Positions 49,940-60,493 of a stretch of 64,000 nt of DNA are shown here, piece after piece. Below the pieces are notes generated by a model. It saw only the letters and a program-made list of their open reading frames with translations, was not told where the DNA came from and made no database searches. A program made the position numbers and the translations under genes. This DNA is from Lentisphaerota bacterium (GTDB lineage Bacteria > Verrucomicrobiota > Lentisphaeria > Victivallales > Victivallaceae). The stretch is taken from positions 1-64,000 of the forward strand of contig SUWL01000002.1 in NCBI GenBank assembly GCA_015061495.1, read 5' to 3'. How positions within the stretch are numbered: the stretch's first letter is position 1; each line of letters begins with the position of its first letter.

Positions 49940-52459
49940 TTATCGGTTGATTTTTACTGCAGATGACGCAGAGATCCTGCCGGGAAGCGTTTCTACTGCA
50001 AAAGTAAGCGCTTCTCCGGGCAGATTCAGCGGCAACATGAATTTACCTTTGTAAATGCCGTCAGCAGCTGTGACCTGATATTGCGGCAAATCAGCGATCC
50101 GGCCGTCAGCATAGGTTATCTGCATACGCAACGGGATCATGGCGGGAAGCACCTTGCCGGAAGATCCGTAAATTTTCACTTCAAAATCCAGCATACTGCC
50201 GACTTTCACCCCGGCGGGAACCGTGATGACTGCTTTTTCCAACTCCTCATCGAGCAGCAGAAAAACTCTGCCGTCGTTAGTGGAAAACTCCACCGGAACG
50301 ACCGTTTTGCCCGATTCGATACGGAAGTTGACCTTTTCTCCGCTCAAGACATTGTAAACCACTTGCGCGGAACGGTCAAGCCGGACTTTTCCGGAATTGG
50401 GCATACCCTTTTCCATGACTCTGCCGTAAATGCCCAGATAATCACCGAAAGTTCTCCGGTCATTGACCGCAAAAAGGTAATCCGCTTTGCCGCCTTTACG
50501 GTAACTGGTGATGATATCCGCATTATCCGATGACGCATAAGGAACGACATATTTATTCAGGATCCCGGCAAGTATCCTTCCGGCACGCTGAAGATTCAAT
50601 TTCCGGGAGTTTTCTCTGGAAACCTTGCCGGCAGACAGGGTCTTTTCCGCAGCAACCAATGCGGCATCATTGATCCCGCCGGTCAGTTCCCGGCAGGAAA
50701 GCCGCCAATCCGGCATCAACGCCGGAACAAGGAACTCATCACCGATAATGATCCCTCCCTGTTTCTGGAACTCCTTGAGTTTTTTCAACGCCGAAGCGGT
50801 CAAAACATCGCAGTGCGGCAGCACAATGATCTTCAATTCTCCGAATCCGTCCCGCAACAGCTGTTCTTCAAAAAGCATTTCCGGATCATAGCCGCCGTAT
50901 TGCAGCATCCGGTAAACGACGTAGGGCCAACTTTCATTGCCCTGACTGCCGCGACCGGCGAAAATCGAGGCGGCGATCCCCTGAAATACTGCGATCTGCG
51001 CCGGACGATCCGGCAAAGAGGAAACCAGCGGAGATAACGGCTTGACGGTATTGAGCAGAATTTCACCGAGTTTTTCATCCGTCCCGGAAAGAGAATTGGC
51101 ATATTTGCCTTTTTGATTCAACGGGAAATAAGCGTTGCAGCCGTGGAACATCATACCGCGGATCTTCCGGAACATCATTGCCCAGATCATCTCCTGAAGC
51201 ATATCCGGTGGAGTGGTGATGTAACGTTCATTTTTGATGGCGGCAAATCTTTCCGCCGGATACTCCTTTTCAGCAGCGGCAGGAGCGACATTTTCCCGGT
51301 AGACAAACAATTGTCCCATACCGTAAATCTGCTTGCCGTTTTCCGCCGCCATGGAACGCATTTCATCAATTGTGGAAAGCACCCGCACCGGGTCGGGATC
51401 GACATAAGTCCAATGGTTGAGTACATCCACACTGCCGCCGTTGCCCCAGACGGGAGGACACCTCACCGCCGGATCAAACATGGTGATAAAAGGATGTTTC
51501 GCCCGTTTGTGATAAATGCGGGAAATGATACTGTTCATCCGGTTCCAGCCGTCACCCTCTTTCCAAAACCACACATAATACTTCAAAAGCGGGTGATCAT
51601 CCGGCACGATCCGGCTGACCGGAAATCCGGGGATCTCCGTGTAATAAGGAGCATATTTGTTGTTGACCAGTTCCGGGATCTCTCCGCCGGAATATTTGCG
51701 GTAAGCCTCTTTGTCGTATTTGGAAAAAGAGGGCATGGTGCTGTCGCGCACCTCGGAATTGATATTGATCATACCGTACGCCGGGTGAGAAGCCAGCTTG
51801 CGGGCAAGATAGATAGCGGCATTTTCCATAGCGTTCCGGGCTTCCGGATGCTGAATGTTGATATTACCGGTCAGAAAACTGCCGTAACGGGAGATCCGGG
51901 GATATTTCTGTTTCAATTCCGCCGCATATCCCCAGCGGGCGCACCCGATATCAAAGGTATCACCGTGAATAAATCCGTCGGCGAGACTCTCATCGAGTTC
52001 ACGGGAATCCATTTCGTAAAATTTCTTTTCCGTCCGGAGCAGATAACGGGTACTGCGGTAGCGCAGAGCGTGGGTAAAGCCCCGTTGCTGATAAATTTTG
52101 TGCGAAACAAAACCGTCCCCCCAGATACCGATGGGAAAACCGGTGAAGTATTGCGGCCCCACGGTGAAGTCGATACTGCCGGAATCTTTTCCCAACTGCC
52201 AGAAGAGTTGATATTTACCGGGAATGAGCATGGTATTTACCGGAATTTTCACTTTTACGGAAGATACGGGGATCTTTTTCTCCGCACATCCAGGCTGTCT
52301 GACCAGCAGTTTGCCGGAATCGTTTCCGGAAATTTTCACCGTGATAAACGCATTTGCTTCACCCCGGTAAAATACCCGCCTGCCCTGCGCTTCGATCTCC
52401 GCGCCGCCAAGCAGCATGGTTCCGGCAAAGAGAGTTGAAAACAGTAATTTTTTTATCAT
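49940..52459 (-). CDS. Secreted GH42/beta-galactosidase-like protein
   Basis: Probable start [21 protein letters not shown] at 52459; 'LREIIVLPHCDVLTASALKKLKEFQKQGGIIIGDEF'-like trimerisation region. Confidence 0.6.
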   Translation of the reverse strand: MIKKLLFSTLFAGTMLLGGAEIEAQGRRVFYRGEANAFITVKISGNDSGKLLVRQPGCAEKKIPVSSVKVKIPVNTMLIPGKYQLFWQLGKDSGSIDFTVGPQYFTGFPIGIWGDGFVSHKIYQQRGFTHALRYRSTRYLLRTEKKFYEMDSRELDESLADGFIHGDTFDIGCARWGYAAELKQKYPRISRYGSFLTGNINIQHPEARNAMENAAIYLARKLASHPAYGMININSEVRDSTMPSFSKYDKEAYRKYSGGEIPELVNNKYAPYYTEIPGFPVSRIVPDDHPLLKYYVWFWKEGDGWNRMNSIISRIYHKRAKHPFITMFDPAVRCPPVWGNGGSVDVLNHWTYVDPDPVRVLSTIDEMRSMAAENGKQIYGMGQLFVYRENVAPAAAEKEYPAERFAAIKNERYITTPPDMLQEMIWAMMFRKIRGMMFHGCNAYFPLNQKGKYANSLSGTDEKLGEILLNTVKPLSPLVSSLPDRPAQIAVFQGIAASIFAGRGSQGNESWPYVVYRMLQYGGYDPEMLFEEQLLRDGFGELKIIVLPHCDVLTASALKKLKEFQKQGGIIIGDEFLVPALMPDWRLSCRELTGGINDAALVAAEKTLSAGKVSRENSRKLNLQRAGRILAGILNKYVVPYASSDNADIITSYRKGGKADYLFAVNDRRTFGDYLGIYGRVMEKGMPNSGKVRLDRSAQVVYNVLSGEKVNFRIESGKTVVPVEFSTNDGRVFLLLDEELEKAVITVPAGVKVGSMLDFEVKIYGSSGKVLPAMIPLRMQITYADGRIADLPQYQVTAADGIYKGKFMLPLNLPGEALTFAVETLPGRISASSAVKINR

Positions 52460-53361
52460 TTCAGCACCTCGATAAATACCGGTTTCCAAATGCCTCCGGC
52501 CTGTGCGGAATCTTTGACCCGCACTACTAAAATATTTTCCCCGCCCCAGTTGAGTTCAGAAGCGATATTGAGAAAAAACGGGGTGTTCCATCCGGCGGCA
52601 CCGACATCATGCTGACCGATAAATTTGCCATTGAGCCACACCCAGGAACTCTCATCGACCGCCTCAAACGCTATATCCGCACTGTTGCAATCCATCTTGC
52701 CGGACATGGTGAATTTCAAACGGTACCAGGCGATACCGTCGTAACCGGCGAAGCCCTGTTCTTCCCAGGTTTTGCCGATGGCAAGCGTTTTCCAATCGGA
52801 ATCATTGAAATTTGCCGTCCAGAATTTACGGTCAAATCCCTCATCCGCCGGATCGGTCATAAATTTCCAGTTATTCAGCGGCAGCGGAATCTTTTTGATC
52901 ACGGTGACCGCATGATCGTAAGACGGATCATTGCGTAAACTGAAGTTCATCCGGTAAGGCAGTTTGCTCTTGCCGAATGCCTGCAGACGCGGATCATCAC
53001 AGGAGACGAGAAAGCGTTTCTGCAATGCTCCGCTCTTTTCCGCCGGATAAGAAGCAAGTGCAGTCAACAGTGCTTCGGCAATCAGCGGGTCAAGTCTGCC
53101 ATTGAAACTCTCAAATGCTTTCAACGCCGCTTCCGGATGTTTTTCAGCAATCAGCATTATGGTATACCGGGAAATTTCCACATCCGGATCATGAAGTCTG
53201 CCGATCAGAAATTCCGCCTGATATCCGCATTTTTCCGCTTCACTGCGGAATGCCCGGCGGGCAGAGATCACCTCGCCGCGGCAAAGGATAACTCCGGTAA
53301 AAAAGATCCCGGCAAATAATAATATTTTGTTCAACATCACTGCTCTGCTCCGGAAAATCAT
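52456..53361 (-). CDS. Secreted protein with GH2-type sugar-binding jelly roll
   Basis: 301 aa: '[35 protein letters not shown]', '[47 protein letters not shown]'. Confidence 0.85.
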   Translation of the reverse strand: MIFRSRAVMLNKILLFAGIFFTGVILCRGEVISARRAFRSEAEKCGYQAEFLIGRLHDPDVEISRYTIMLIAEKHPEAALKAFESFNGRLDPLIAEALLTALASYPAEKSGALQKRFLVSCDDPRLQAFGKSKLPYRMNFSLRNDPSYDHAVTVIKKIPLPLNNWKFMTDPADEGFDRKFWTANFNDSDWKTLAIGKTWEEQGFAGYDGIAWYRLKFTMSGKMDCNSADIAFEAVDESSWVWLNGKFIGQHDVGAAGWNTPFFLNIASELNWGGENILVVRVKDSAQAGGIWKPVFIEVLK

Positions 53362-54509
53362 TTATGTTGGGGATAGTTGTAACCGTTGAAAAGCACTTTG
53401 CGGTTGGCAGTAATGCTGCTTTCTGAAAATCCGGTACGGATAACCGCACTGACAATTTTCACGTCCCACAATTCACCGACCGTTTTGGCTTCAACGTGAC
53501 CGTCACAGTAAAGCACATTGGTTCTTCCCTGTTGGGCAAGAGTAAGTTCATCGGTATGCATATCCGTGGTGTAACGATTATCTCTGCCGCCGTGACGGAA
53601 CGCCATCACGCTGACCGTATCGACCTGATAATCATTGTATTCGATATTTTCCCCGGCAAAAATCGCCACCGACGGTCCGATCAGGCTGCTGGTTTTGCGG
53701 ATGATATAATCTTTATGGGATCCGGCGGCATAACCGTGACAGAGAATTTTATTCTGACCGTAATACCATTTGATATCTTCACGGTTTTCCGAGGGACAGT
53801 AAAACGTTCCTTCGCGTTTACGGCTGTAATTATTGTAGTAAACCGTGCCGTATCCGCCATTGGCTCCGGAATTGCCGCTGTCATCGGTTCCGGAAAGTAC
53901 ACTGCACCACCATTCGGAAGCATTGGAAGTATACGCTCCGCGCAAAATATAACTGTCCATGGCATCACTGTACTGAGCATGTGCCAGACCGATCTGTTTA
54001 AAGTTGTTGACACAAGTACTGCTCTTGGCGGTTTCTCTGGCACGGTTGAGTGCTGGCAGCAGGATCGACGCCAGAATGGCGATTATCGCGATCACCACCA
54101 GCAATTCTATTAAAGTGAAATGGGAGTGTGCGGGGGACAAGGAAAACTTTTTTTCACGAGAAAAAAAGTTTTCCCTTTCCCCCGCGCCCCCTTTCTCTTT
54201 CAAAAAAAGCGGTACTCTTTGGGATATATCATTGTCCGAGCCCCAGCGAAGCGACTCGTCACGGCGTAGTGAAACGAAGACGGAAGGGCGAGTTTTTCCG
54301 CAACCCGCCGAGCGGGCGGGAAAAGAGGTTTTTCCCCTCTCCCCAAACCCCACTGCCTTTTTCAAGAAAAGCGGAATTCTTTGTTGAGTTGCAACCGCAC
54401 TTTTTTGTGCAAAAAAATGCCATGATGAGATAGCACTGCTTACCAGAAGTTCAATCAAAGTAAAACGCAAATGTCTGACTGGGGAACCGGATTCAAAACT
54501 CTTTTCCAT
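53358..54509 (-). CDS. Pseudopilin with a 115-codon in-frame insertion between two FTLIELLV copies
   Basis: [23 protein letters not shown]-[107 aa][44 protein letters not shown]. Confidence 0.92.
   Translation of the reverse strand: MEKSFESGSPVRHLRFTLIELLVSSAISSWHFFAQKSAVATQQRIPLFLKKAVGFGERGKTSFPARSAGCGKTRPSVFVSLRRDESLRWGSDNDISQRVPLFLKEKGGAGERENFFSREKKFSLSPAHSHFTLIELLVVIAIIAILASILLPALNRARETAKSSTCVNNFKQIGLAHAQYSDAMDSYILRGAYTSNASEWWCSVLSGTDDSGNSGANGGYGTVYYNNYSRKREGTFYCPSENREDIKWYYGQNKILCHGYAAGSHKDYIIRKTSSLIGPSVAIFAGENIEYNDYQVDTVSVMAFRHGGRDNRYTTDMHTDELTLAQQGRTNVLYCDGHVEAKTVGELWDVKIVSAVIRTGFSESSITANRKVLFNGYNYPQHK
54128..54390. repeat. Two direct copies of the palindromic repeat inside the pilin insertion
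   Basis: Copy 1 has a perfect stem GGAAAACTTTTTTTC-ACGA-GAAAAAAAGTTTTCC (54141-54174). Both copies encode QR(I/V)PLFLK..xGxGER. Confidence 0.75.
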
Positions 54510-54549
54510 TTTTCTTTTTCCTTATTATTTGATATTTTGGAAACGCCTA

Positions 54550-56457
54550 TTAAAAAAACATCGTAAATAACTCCGTATCTGTGGAATCGATATTTCCGGC
54601 AGAAGCGTAATCGCACACTTTTTCCACCCGTACCGAACCATCCGGAGCAGTAAATTCCGCGGTGAATTGCGCCAAAGTATCCGGATCATCGCTCTTTTTC
54701 AGAGAACAGCTGAATTTTCCGTTTGCCATCGAGGGCGAATGGAACATATTTTCCGCACTGTCTCCGATCAATTTGCTTCTTGCCATCAGCAATGCTCCCG
54801 CATGGAGCAACGCTTTCGGAGAATCGTGCAGCGGCAGACCTTCACTGTTTGTCCCTTCCATATAACGGCGCAAATGCCATTGAGGCAATCCGGCAACTTC
54901 ACCGTCAGCCGGGAAAGTTTCCAGATAAACCGCCAATTTGAATTCCACTTCGATCCGGCTGTTTCCCGCCGGCAGAACCACGGTTGCATATTCTGAATCA
55001 GCGGTAATATCTTTGCCATTCACGGTAAACCGATTTTCAGTACTCCACTGCGGCACCCGCAGTTTCAAGGTCAATTCCCGGGAAGCGGATACGGAAATCA
55101 CCGCCTTATCCCCCGTAAGAACATCTCCCGAAAGAGTCAGCTGCACCTGATTACCGTCCGGCAGAACTCCATCGGCGGAAAAGGGAATATACATATTTAC
55201 CGCCGCACAATTTTCCCCGGTCATAAAACAACTTTCCGCAGCGTTGAATAATCCGCGCGGCAGATTGTTTACACAACAGTGATTATAGTTCATTTTAGCC
55301 TGTTCCGGAGCAGTCATGTGGTGTCCGGAACTGCGTACCGCCCGCATCCCCCACTTACCGTCCCGAGTGATGCCTGCCAGAAACGCATTGAGGAACGTGT
55401 GTTCAAAAGTTTCCATATACCGGACTTTGCCGGTCAGTTTGAATAATTCAAAACACATCCGCATCCAATGGATGGCATCACACGGTTCGGAAATACTGTC
55501 CAGATAGAGTGCCGAGTGCTGGAATTGGTCGTTGAATCCGACGTTGCCGCACCGGTTATACTCATATTTCAAAATCAATTCATAAAGATTTTCGGCAGCA
55601 TCGACCACGCTTTGGTCATCAAAAAGCGTACTGTAAAGCAAAATACCATCCACACAGGACATCATTTCGTACGCTTTGGTCCAGAAACCGCATTCCGGAT
55701 GCCACAAATGCAAGGGTTTCCCGCTGAAAGCGTTGCTGATCAATCCCGGGGCAATACCATCATCATTGCGCCAGGAATCGACGATGTCCCGGGCGAAATT
55801 TCCGAATCGCTCATCCCCGGAATACCGATACAGTTGAAGCATGGGTTTGAGAATGGAACAGCTTGCCAATCCGCAGAAAGTACCGGTTTTGCGTAAATCG
55901 GTATTTTTCTTTTCCAGAGTATCGATCAAATTTGCCGCCAGATCCGAAGCGGCATCAAGGATCGGCTTTTCACCGAGCAGACGGTAGGCTTCAAGCAATC
56001 CCCAGAGGGTGTACTTGCGGCACCAGATGTTCCAGTTCCAGTCGGAAACCACTCCCAGAACTTTTTTCACCTCCTCCGGAGCGGCGGCATTGAACCAATC
56101 CGGATTTCTGTAGGTGGAAATACAACCGTTTTCATCGCGCAGAGAGATCAATTCATAAGCGGCACTGCGGAGAAAACTTTTCAATTCCGCATCTCCTGTA
56201 TATTCTGCAGCCCGGACGGCACTGATCATCCACTTGCCCCAGTATTCCCCCTGCCAGATACCGGTCACGCCGTTGGCATCATCGATCTTGTTGCGGAAAG
56301 CATCAATAGTTTCGCGGTAAACGACATTTCTTGCTTCCGGCGAATTGATCCGGTGAAAGATCATATTACCGGTCAATCTGCCGATTTTGCCATCCAACTT
56401 CACCACCCCGATTGGCAGAGGTTGGAAATAAAATCTTTTTTTTGTATTTTTTTGCAT
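54550..56457 (-). CDS. GH127-like beta-L-arabinofuranosidase (six-hairpin glycosidase)
   Basis: 635 aa: 'GYWGKWMISAVRAAEYTGD'-type region, 'DWNWNIWCRKYTLWGLLEAYRLLGE', 'NHCCVNNLPRGLFNAAE'. Confidence 0.8.
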   Translation of the reverse strand: MQKNTKKRFYFQPLPIGVVKLDGKIGRLTGNMIFHRINSPEARNVVYRETIDAFRNKIDDANGVTGIWQGEYWGKWMISAVRAAEYTGDAELKSFLRSAAYELISLRDENGCISTYRNPDWFNAAAPEEVKKVLGVVSDWNWNIWCRKYTLWGLLEAYRLLGEKPILDAASDLAANLIDTLEKKNTDLRKTGTFCGLASCSILKPMLQLYRYSGDERFGNFARDIVDSWRNDDGIAPGLISNAFSGKPLHLWHPECGFWTKAYEMMSCVDGILLYSTLFDDQSVVDAAENLYELILKYEYNRCGNVGFNDQFQHSALYLDSISEPCDAIHWMRMCFELFKLTGKVRYMETFEHTFLNAFLAGITRDGKWGMRAVRSSGHHMTAPEQAKMNYNHCCVNNLPRGLFNAAESCFMTGENCAAVNMYIPFSADGVLPDGNQVQLTLSGDVLTGDKAVISVSASRELTLKLRVPQWSTENRFTVNGKDITADSEYATVVLPAGNSRIEVEFKLAVYLETFPADGEVAGLPQWHLRRYMEGTNSEGLPLHDSPKALLHAGALLMARSKLIGDSAENMFHSPSMANGKFSCSLKKSDDPDTLAQFTAEFTAPDGSVRVEKVCDYASAGNIDSTDTELFTMFF

Positions 56458-56564
56458 CTTTTTTCACCTCCGGGATTGTCTTTTTTGTGGGTTTATGTAT
56501 ATTATACAGCATGATATAACTTTTCACAATGGCAGAAACCATAAAAAAAATGTGAGATCCTATA

Positions 56565-57350
56565 ATGAGCAATGATGAATTCACCGGATTGATCACCGGC
56601 AGTAAATCCCGGCGTCCCGGCGGCACCTCCTGGTTCCGCCGTCTGCGCAAGCCGTGGGGCTTGCTCTTTTCACTGAACGATGCCGGGAGCATCGGCAATC
56701 TGCAGGAGAATTTCGACATTCCCGCCGGGACTTTGCTCGTTTACAAGCCGGATTATCTTTATGAATTCACCGCCCGGGAGGATTGGGATTATATCTGGTT
56801 CCACTTCCCCCTGCGAAGTCACATGGTCGGACAACTGGATTATGATGAAATCATGCCCGGTCTGGGAGCAATGACCTTTACCGGAGAAAATCTTGAAAAA
56901 GTCACTTCCGCCCTCGAAGAAATCGACCAGTTGGAACATATCCGCCGTCCCGGCTGGGAGGCTCTCGCCCTGCTTTTGGTAGAAAGTGTCCTTCAGCGTT
57001 TTTCGTATTTGCAGAAATATCCGAACCGTCTGCAGCATAAACGCATCGAAAAAGCCGTAGCGATGCTCACCTCTGAAAAATGCGGTAAAATCAGTTCCGT
57101 TGCCGCCGCGTGCGGGATCAGCGAACCGATGCTCTACGCGCTTTTCCGACAGGAAATGGGTTGTTCTCCACGGGAATACCGCGAACAGTTTCTGCTGCGT
57201 AAAAGCAAAACTCTGCTGCTCAACAGTACCATGGGAATAGATGAGATCGCAGAAGCCTGCGGGATGTGTGACCGCTACTACTTTTCCAACCGCTTCAAAA
57301 AACTTTTCGGCATCTCCCCGGCGGCTTTCCGCAAAAGTGCGGACTCCTGA
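56565..57350 (+). CDS. AraC family transcriptional regulator
   Basis: 261 aa; C-terminal HTH 'KISSVAAACGISEPMLYALFRQEMGCSPREYREQFLLRKSKTLLLNSTMGIDEIAEACGMCDRYYFSNRFKKLFGISPAAFR'. Confidence 0.95.
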   Translation: MSNDEFTGLITGSKSRRPGGTSWFRRLRKPWGLLFSLNDAGSIGNLQENFDIPAGTLLVYKPDYLYEFTAREDWDYIWFHFPLRSHMVGQLDYDEIMPGLGAMTFTGENLEKVTSALEEIDQLEHIRRPGWEALALLLVESVLQRFSYLQKYPNRLQHKRIEKAVAMLTSEKCGKISSVAAACGISEPMLYALFRQEMGCSPREYREQFLLRKSKTLLLNSTMGIDEIAEACGMCDRYYFSNRFKKLFGISPAAFRKSADS

Positions 57351-57426
57351 TCCGGACAACTTGCATTATGCCGGAAAAGGTGGTATATTTACTCAAAACG
57401 GAATTTGTGTGATAATATCAGTAAAT

Positions 57427-58740
57427 ATGGAGAAATCTCTTATGCAGGCTTCAGCGGCAATACTTCGGGAACATGTGGATTTCCTGTGCGGCAATATCGG
57501 TGTCCGGCTGGCAGGATCCGCCGCCGAATATCAGGCGGCGGAATACACCGCCGAAACCGCAAAAAAATATTCATCCGACGTAATCATCGAAAGATTCCCG
57601 GTCATGGAGCGTGCCATCACCTCGGAAGTTCTGGAAGTTGAGATCAATGGCAAATGGCAGCGCTTCCCGGCTTCCCTCTTCGGCAATGCGGTATCCACCG
57701 GCGGCAAAACTCTGGAAGCCGAACTCGTCTGGTTCGATTCCCGTGGCGGTTACCGGAGAAAGGATCTCTCATTTCTCCGGGACAAAGCCGTTGTGCATCT
57801 GGGCTGCCACATCCTCAATCCGGCGCATTATCAGGCGTTGATGGATGCCCGACCGGCATTTTTGCTCTTTGTCGATACCCGTTTCCCGGCACAAGAACCA
57901 CGGGCAGACGGACTTTTCCCCGCTTATGTAAAATCCTCCGGCGCGCTGCCGACTATGAATGTCGCCTTTGAAAATGCCCGTTTATGGCGCAATTCCCATG
58001 CGTCCAAAGCCCGGCTCACGGTCTGCGGCGAGAGCCGTCCTGCCCAATCGGTCAATGTTATCATCACCCTGCCCGGCAGTGATCCGGAAGCCGGAACGGT
58101 CTATGCCGCCGGACATCTTGACACACAAGCCGATTCCGTCGGAGCCGATGACAATGCAATCGGTGTGGCGGCAGTATTGGAACTTGCCCGGATATTGAGC
58201 CGGACTCCCCATCGCCGCACGATCAAACTCTGTGCATTCGGAGCTGAAGAACAGCTCTCCGTCGGCAGTGCCGCTTACGTCAGACGTCACCGGCAGGAAA
58301 TCGAAAAGTCAGGAGTATTCATGTGCAATTTCGACAGTTTCGCTACTGCCATGGGCTGGACGGAATTATTCATCACCGGCAGTGACGACACGATAAACAC
58401 CGTTGATTCGATATTTCAGCAGGAAGATATTTATGCGGTCATCCGTCGGGATATCTCTCCTTTTGTGGACAACTTCTCATTCAGTGCCGCCAAAGTTCCC
58501 GGCATGTGGGTCAACCGGAAAGATTGTGATGCCGGCAACTTTTACCACCACACCGCCCAAAATACTCCGGATAAACTGGATTTTGAACTGGCGGCAAAAC
58601 ATGTGACCGCCGGAGCGAAAACAGTCGCCCATTACGCTGATACAGATACCAGTATTTCCGGCTTGCAGATACTGACGTCTGCTCAACAACAGGAAATTGC
58701 CGATTTGTGGCAAGCAGTCTACAACGGCTGGGAGGGATGA
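57427..58740 (+). CDS. M28 family metallopeptidase
   Basis: 'VYAAGHLDTQADSVGADDNAIGVAAVLELARIL', 'CAFGAEEQLSVGSAAYVRRH'. Probable start 57427. Confidence 0.9.
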   Translation: MEKSLMQASAAILREHVDFLCGNIGVRLAGSAAEYQAAEYTAETAKKYSSDVIIERFPVMERAITSEVLEVEINGKWQRFPASLFGNAVSTGGKTLEAELVWFDSRGGYRRKDLSFLRDKAVVHLGCHILNPAHYQALMDARPAFLLFVDTRFPAQEPRADGLFPAYVKSSGALPTMNVAFENARLWRNSHASKARLTVCGESRPAQSVNVIITLPGSDPEAGTVYAAGHLDTQADSVGADDNAIGVAAVLELARILSRTPHRRTIKLCAFGAEEQLSVGSAAYVRRHRQEIEKSGVFMCNFDSFATAMGWTELFITGSDDTINTVDSIFQQEDIYAVIRRDISPFVDNFSFSAAKVPGMWVNRKDCDAGNFYHHTAQNTPDKLDFELAAKHVTAGAKTVAHYADTDTSISGLQILTSAQQQEIADLWQAVYNGWEG

Positions 58741-58741
58741 C

Positions 58742-59395
58742 ATGAAGTTTTTCACATTTTGTCTTGCACTTACCGCATTGTTTCTGTTCTGCGGCTGTCT
58801 GGGACCGGTACTGGTGGTCGGGGAATTTTGTCCGATGCGCCTGGATGAAAAGGGAATTCCCTATGTCTACGCATCGTCCCGGCATTACAATGAGATCCGC
58901 TATAAAGGCTTTTCCTTTGACTGGAAAGATACGGAAAAATTCCGAATTTATCCGCATAACAACAACCCTTTTGAGGCAAATTGGAGTTCGGAATTGGCAG
59001 ATGCTTCAAAAATGCACACTATCTTTGGCATGGTTGAGCGGCAGCCGCACTATCTGACCAGAACCGATCAGGAGGCATTGAGGCAATATGCGGAACGTTG
59101 TTATACTCCGGTGCCCTTTTCCAAATTGAAAATCCTGAAACGGCAGATCACCACTTGCACATTCAAAGATCAGCCCGCAGTCAAAGTCTATTATGAAAAT
59201 TACGAGGCCCAGCGTGATCTTTACACCCACAATACCATTTATATGTTCCCCTGCCCGATCTCTCCGAAAACCCATATCTACTTTGTGTCATGGAGCGAAC
59301 GGAGCAAAAAGGAGGATTTCAAAAAGTCGGAGGTCATCCGGCAGGGTGAAGCGTTTTTCAAAAACTTCCGGCTGCACCCGGCAGAAAAAGATTGA
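58742..59395 (+). CDS. Hypothetical lipoprotein
   Basis: MKFFTFCLALTALFLFCGCLGP lipobox-like signal; start 58742. Confidence 0.7.
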   Translation: MKFFTFCLALTALFLFCGCLGPVLVVGEFCPMRLDEKGIPYVYASSRHYNEIRYKGFSFDWKDTEKFRIYPHNNNPFEANWSSELADASKMHTIFGMVERQPHYLTRTDQEALRQYAERCYTPVPFSKLKILKRQITTCTFKDQPAVKVYYENYEAQRDLYTHNTIYMFPCPISPKTHIYFVSWSERSKKEDFKKSEVIRQGEAFFKNFRLHPAEKD

Positions 59396-59438
59396 ATGAA
59401 GGCATAACCACCGCAAATTATGATTGGAGAAATTGCAA

Positions 59439-60488
59439 ATGAGCATAGTTACGATTATCGGTTCCGGGATGATGGGATCGGCACTGGCATTTCCGGCACG
59501 GGAAAACGGACACACCGTCCGGCTGGTCGGCACTCCGCTTGACCGGGATATCATTGACACCTGCATAAAAACCGGTCAACACCCCAAATTTGACCGTCCG
59601 TTTCCGGCGGGAGTGGAATATTTCCAGTTTGAAAATGCCGCTGCGGCAATCGAAAACTGTGATCTCATCATTTGCGGAGTAAGTTCTTTCGGCGTGGATT
59701 GGTTCGCTGAAAATGTCCTGCCCATCCTGCCGGAAAAAACTCCGCTGCTCTCTGTAACCAAAGGGTTGATCTGCGAAACAGACGGCACTCTTATCTGTTA
59801 TCCGCAATATTGGCAGCGCAAACTCGATGAACTTGGCAAAGATAATGAATTGTGCGCCATCGGCGGACCGTGCACCAGTTATGAATTGGTCGCTCACGAT
59901 CAGACTCTGGTCGCTTTTTGCGGCAAAAATCCTGCCACGCTCTCCCGGTTGCAGGATATTATGGAAACCTCTTACTATCATGTGACAGCCTCCACCGATG
60001 TCATGGGCATCGAATCTGCAGTCGCGCTGAAAAACGGCTATGCTCTGGGGATAGCTCTGACCATCGGCGAGAACTTCAAACGGTGCGGCAAAGAGGAACT
60101 GCACTTCAACTCCCAGGCGGCAGTGTTTCTGCAGGCTTCCAGAGAAATGGATTCTCTCATTGCCCATCTGGGCGGCGGCAAAGAGAGTTTCTTTGTCGGT
60201 ATCGGCGATCTTTATGTCACCGTTTACGGCGGGCGCACCCGCAAGGTCGGCATTTTGCTGGGTGAAGGATTCACCATTGATGAAAGTCTGGAAAAACTCC
60301 AGGGCGTGACCCTCGAATCTCTGGTCGTCGCCGCCAGAGTGGCAAAAGCCTTGAAAATCCAGGCGCAGCAGGGCAGAATCGACCTTGCCGATTACCCGCT
60401 GCTGCTCCATGTCGATGAGATCATATCCGAACGCAAAGCGGTCAACATCCCGTGGCAGAAATTTGCCCGGTACAACTGTAAAAGGTAA
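59439..60488 (+). CDS. gpsA: NAD(P)-dependent glycerol-3-phosphate dehydrogenase-like protein
   Basis: 'IIGSGMMGSALAFPARENGHTVRLVGTPLD', 'LLSVTKGLICE', 'AVALKNGYALGIALTIGEN', 'GIGDLYVTVYGGRTRKVG'. Confidence 0.82.
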   Translation: MSIVTIIGSGMMGSALAFPARENGHTVRLVGTPLDRDIIDTCIKTGQHPKFDRPFPAGVEYFQFENAAAAIENCDLIICGVSSFGVDWFAENVLPILPEKTPLLSVTKGLICETDGTLICYPQYWQRKLDELGKDNELCAIGGPCTSYELVAHDQTLVAFCGKNPATLSRLQDIMETSYYHVTASTDVMGIESAVALKNGYALGIALTIGENFKRCGKEELHFNSQAAVFLQASREMDSLIAHLGGGKESFFVGIGDLYVTVYGGRTRKVGILLGEGFTIDESLEKLQGVTLESLVVAARVAKALKIQAQQGRIDLADYPLLLHVDEIISERKAVNIPWQKFARYNCKR

Positions 60489-60493
60489 ACACC

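Noticed and set aside
51113-52438. 441-aa plus-strand ORF antisense to the GH42-like gene
   Set aside because: No recognisable motifs; the opposite frame is part of a coupled operon.
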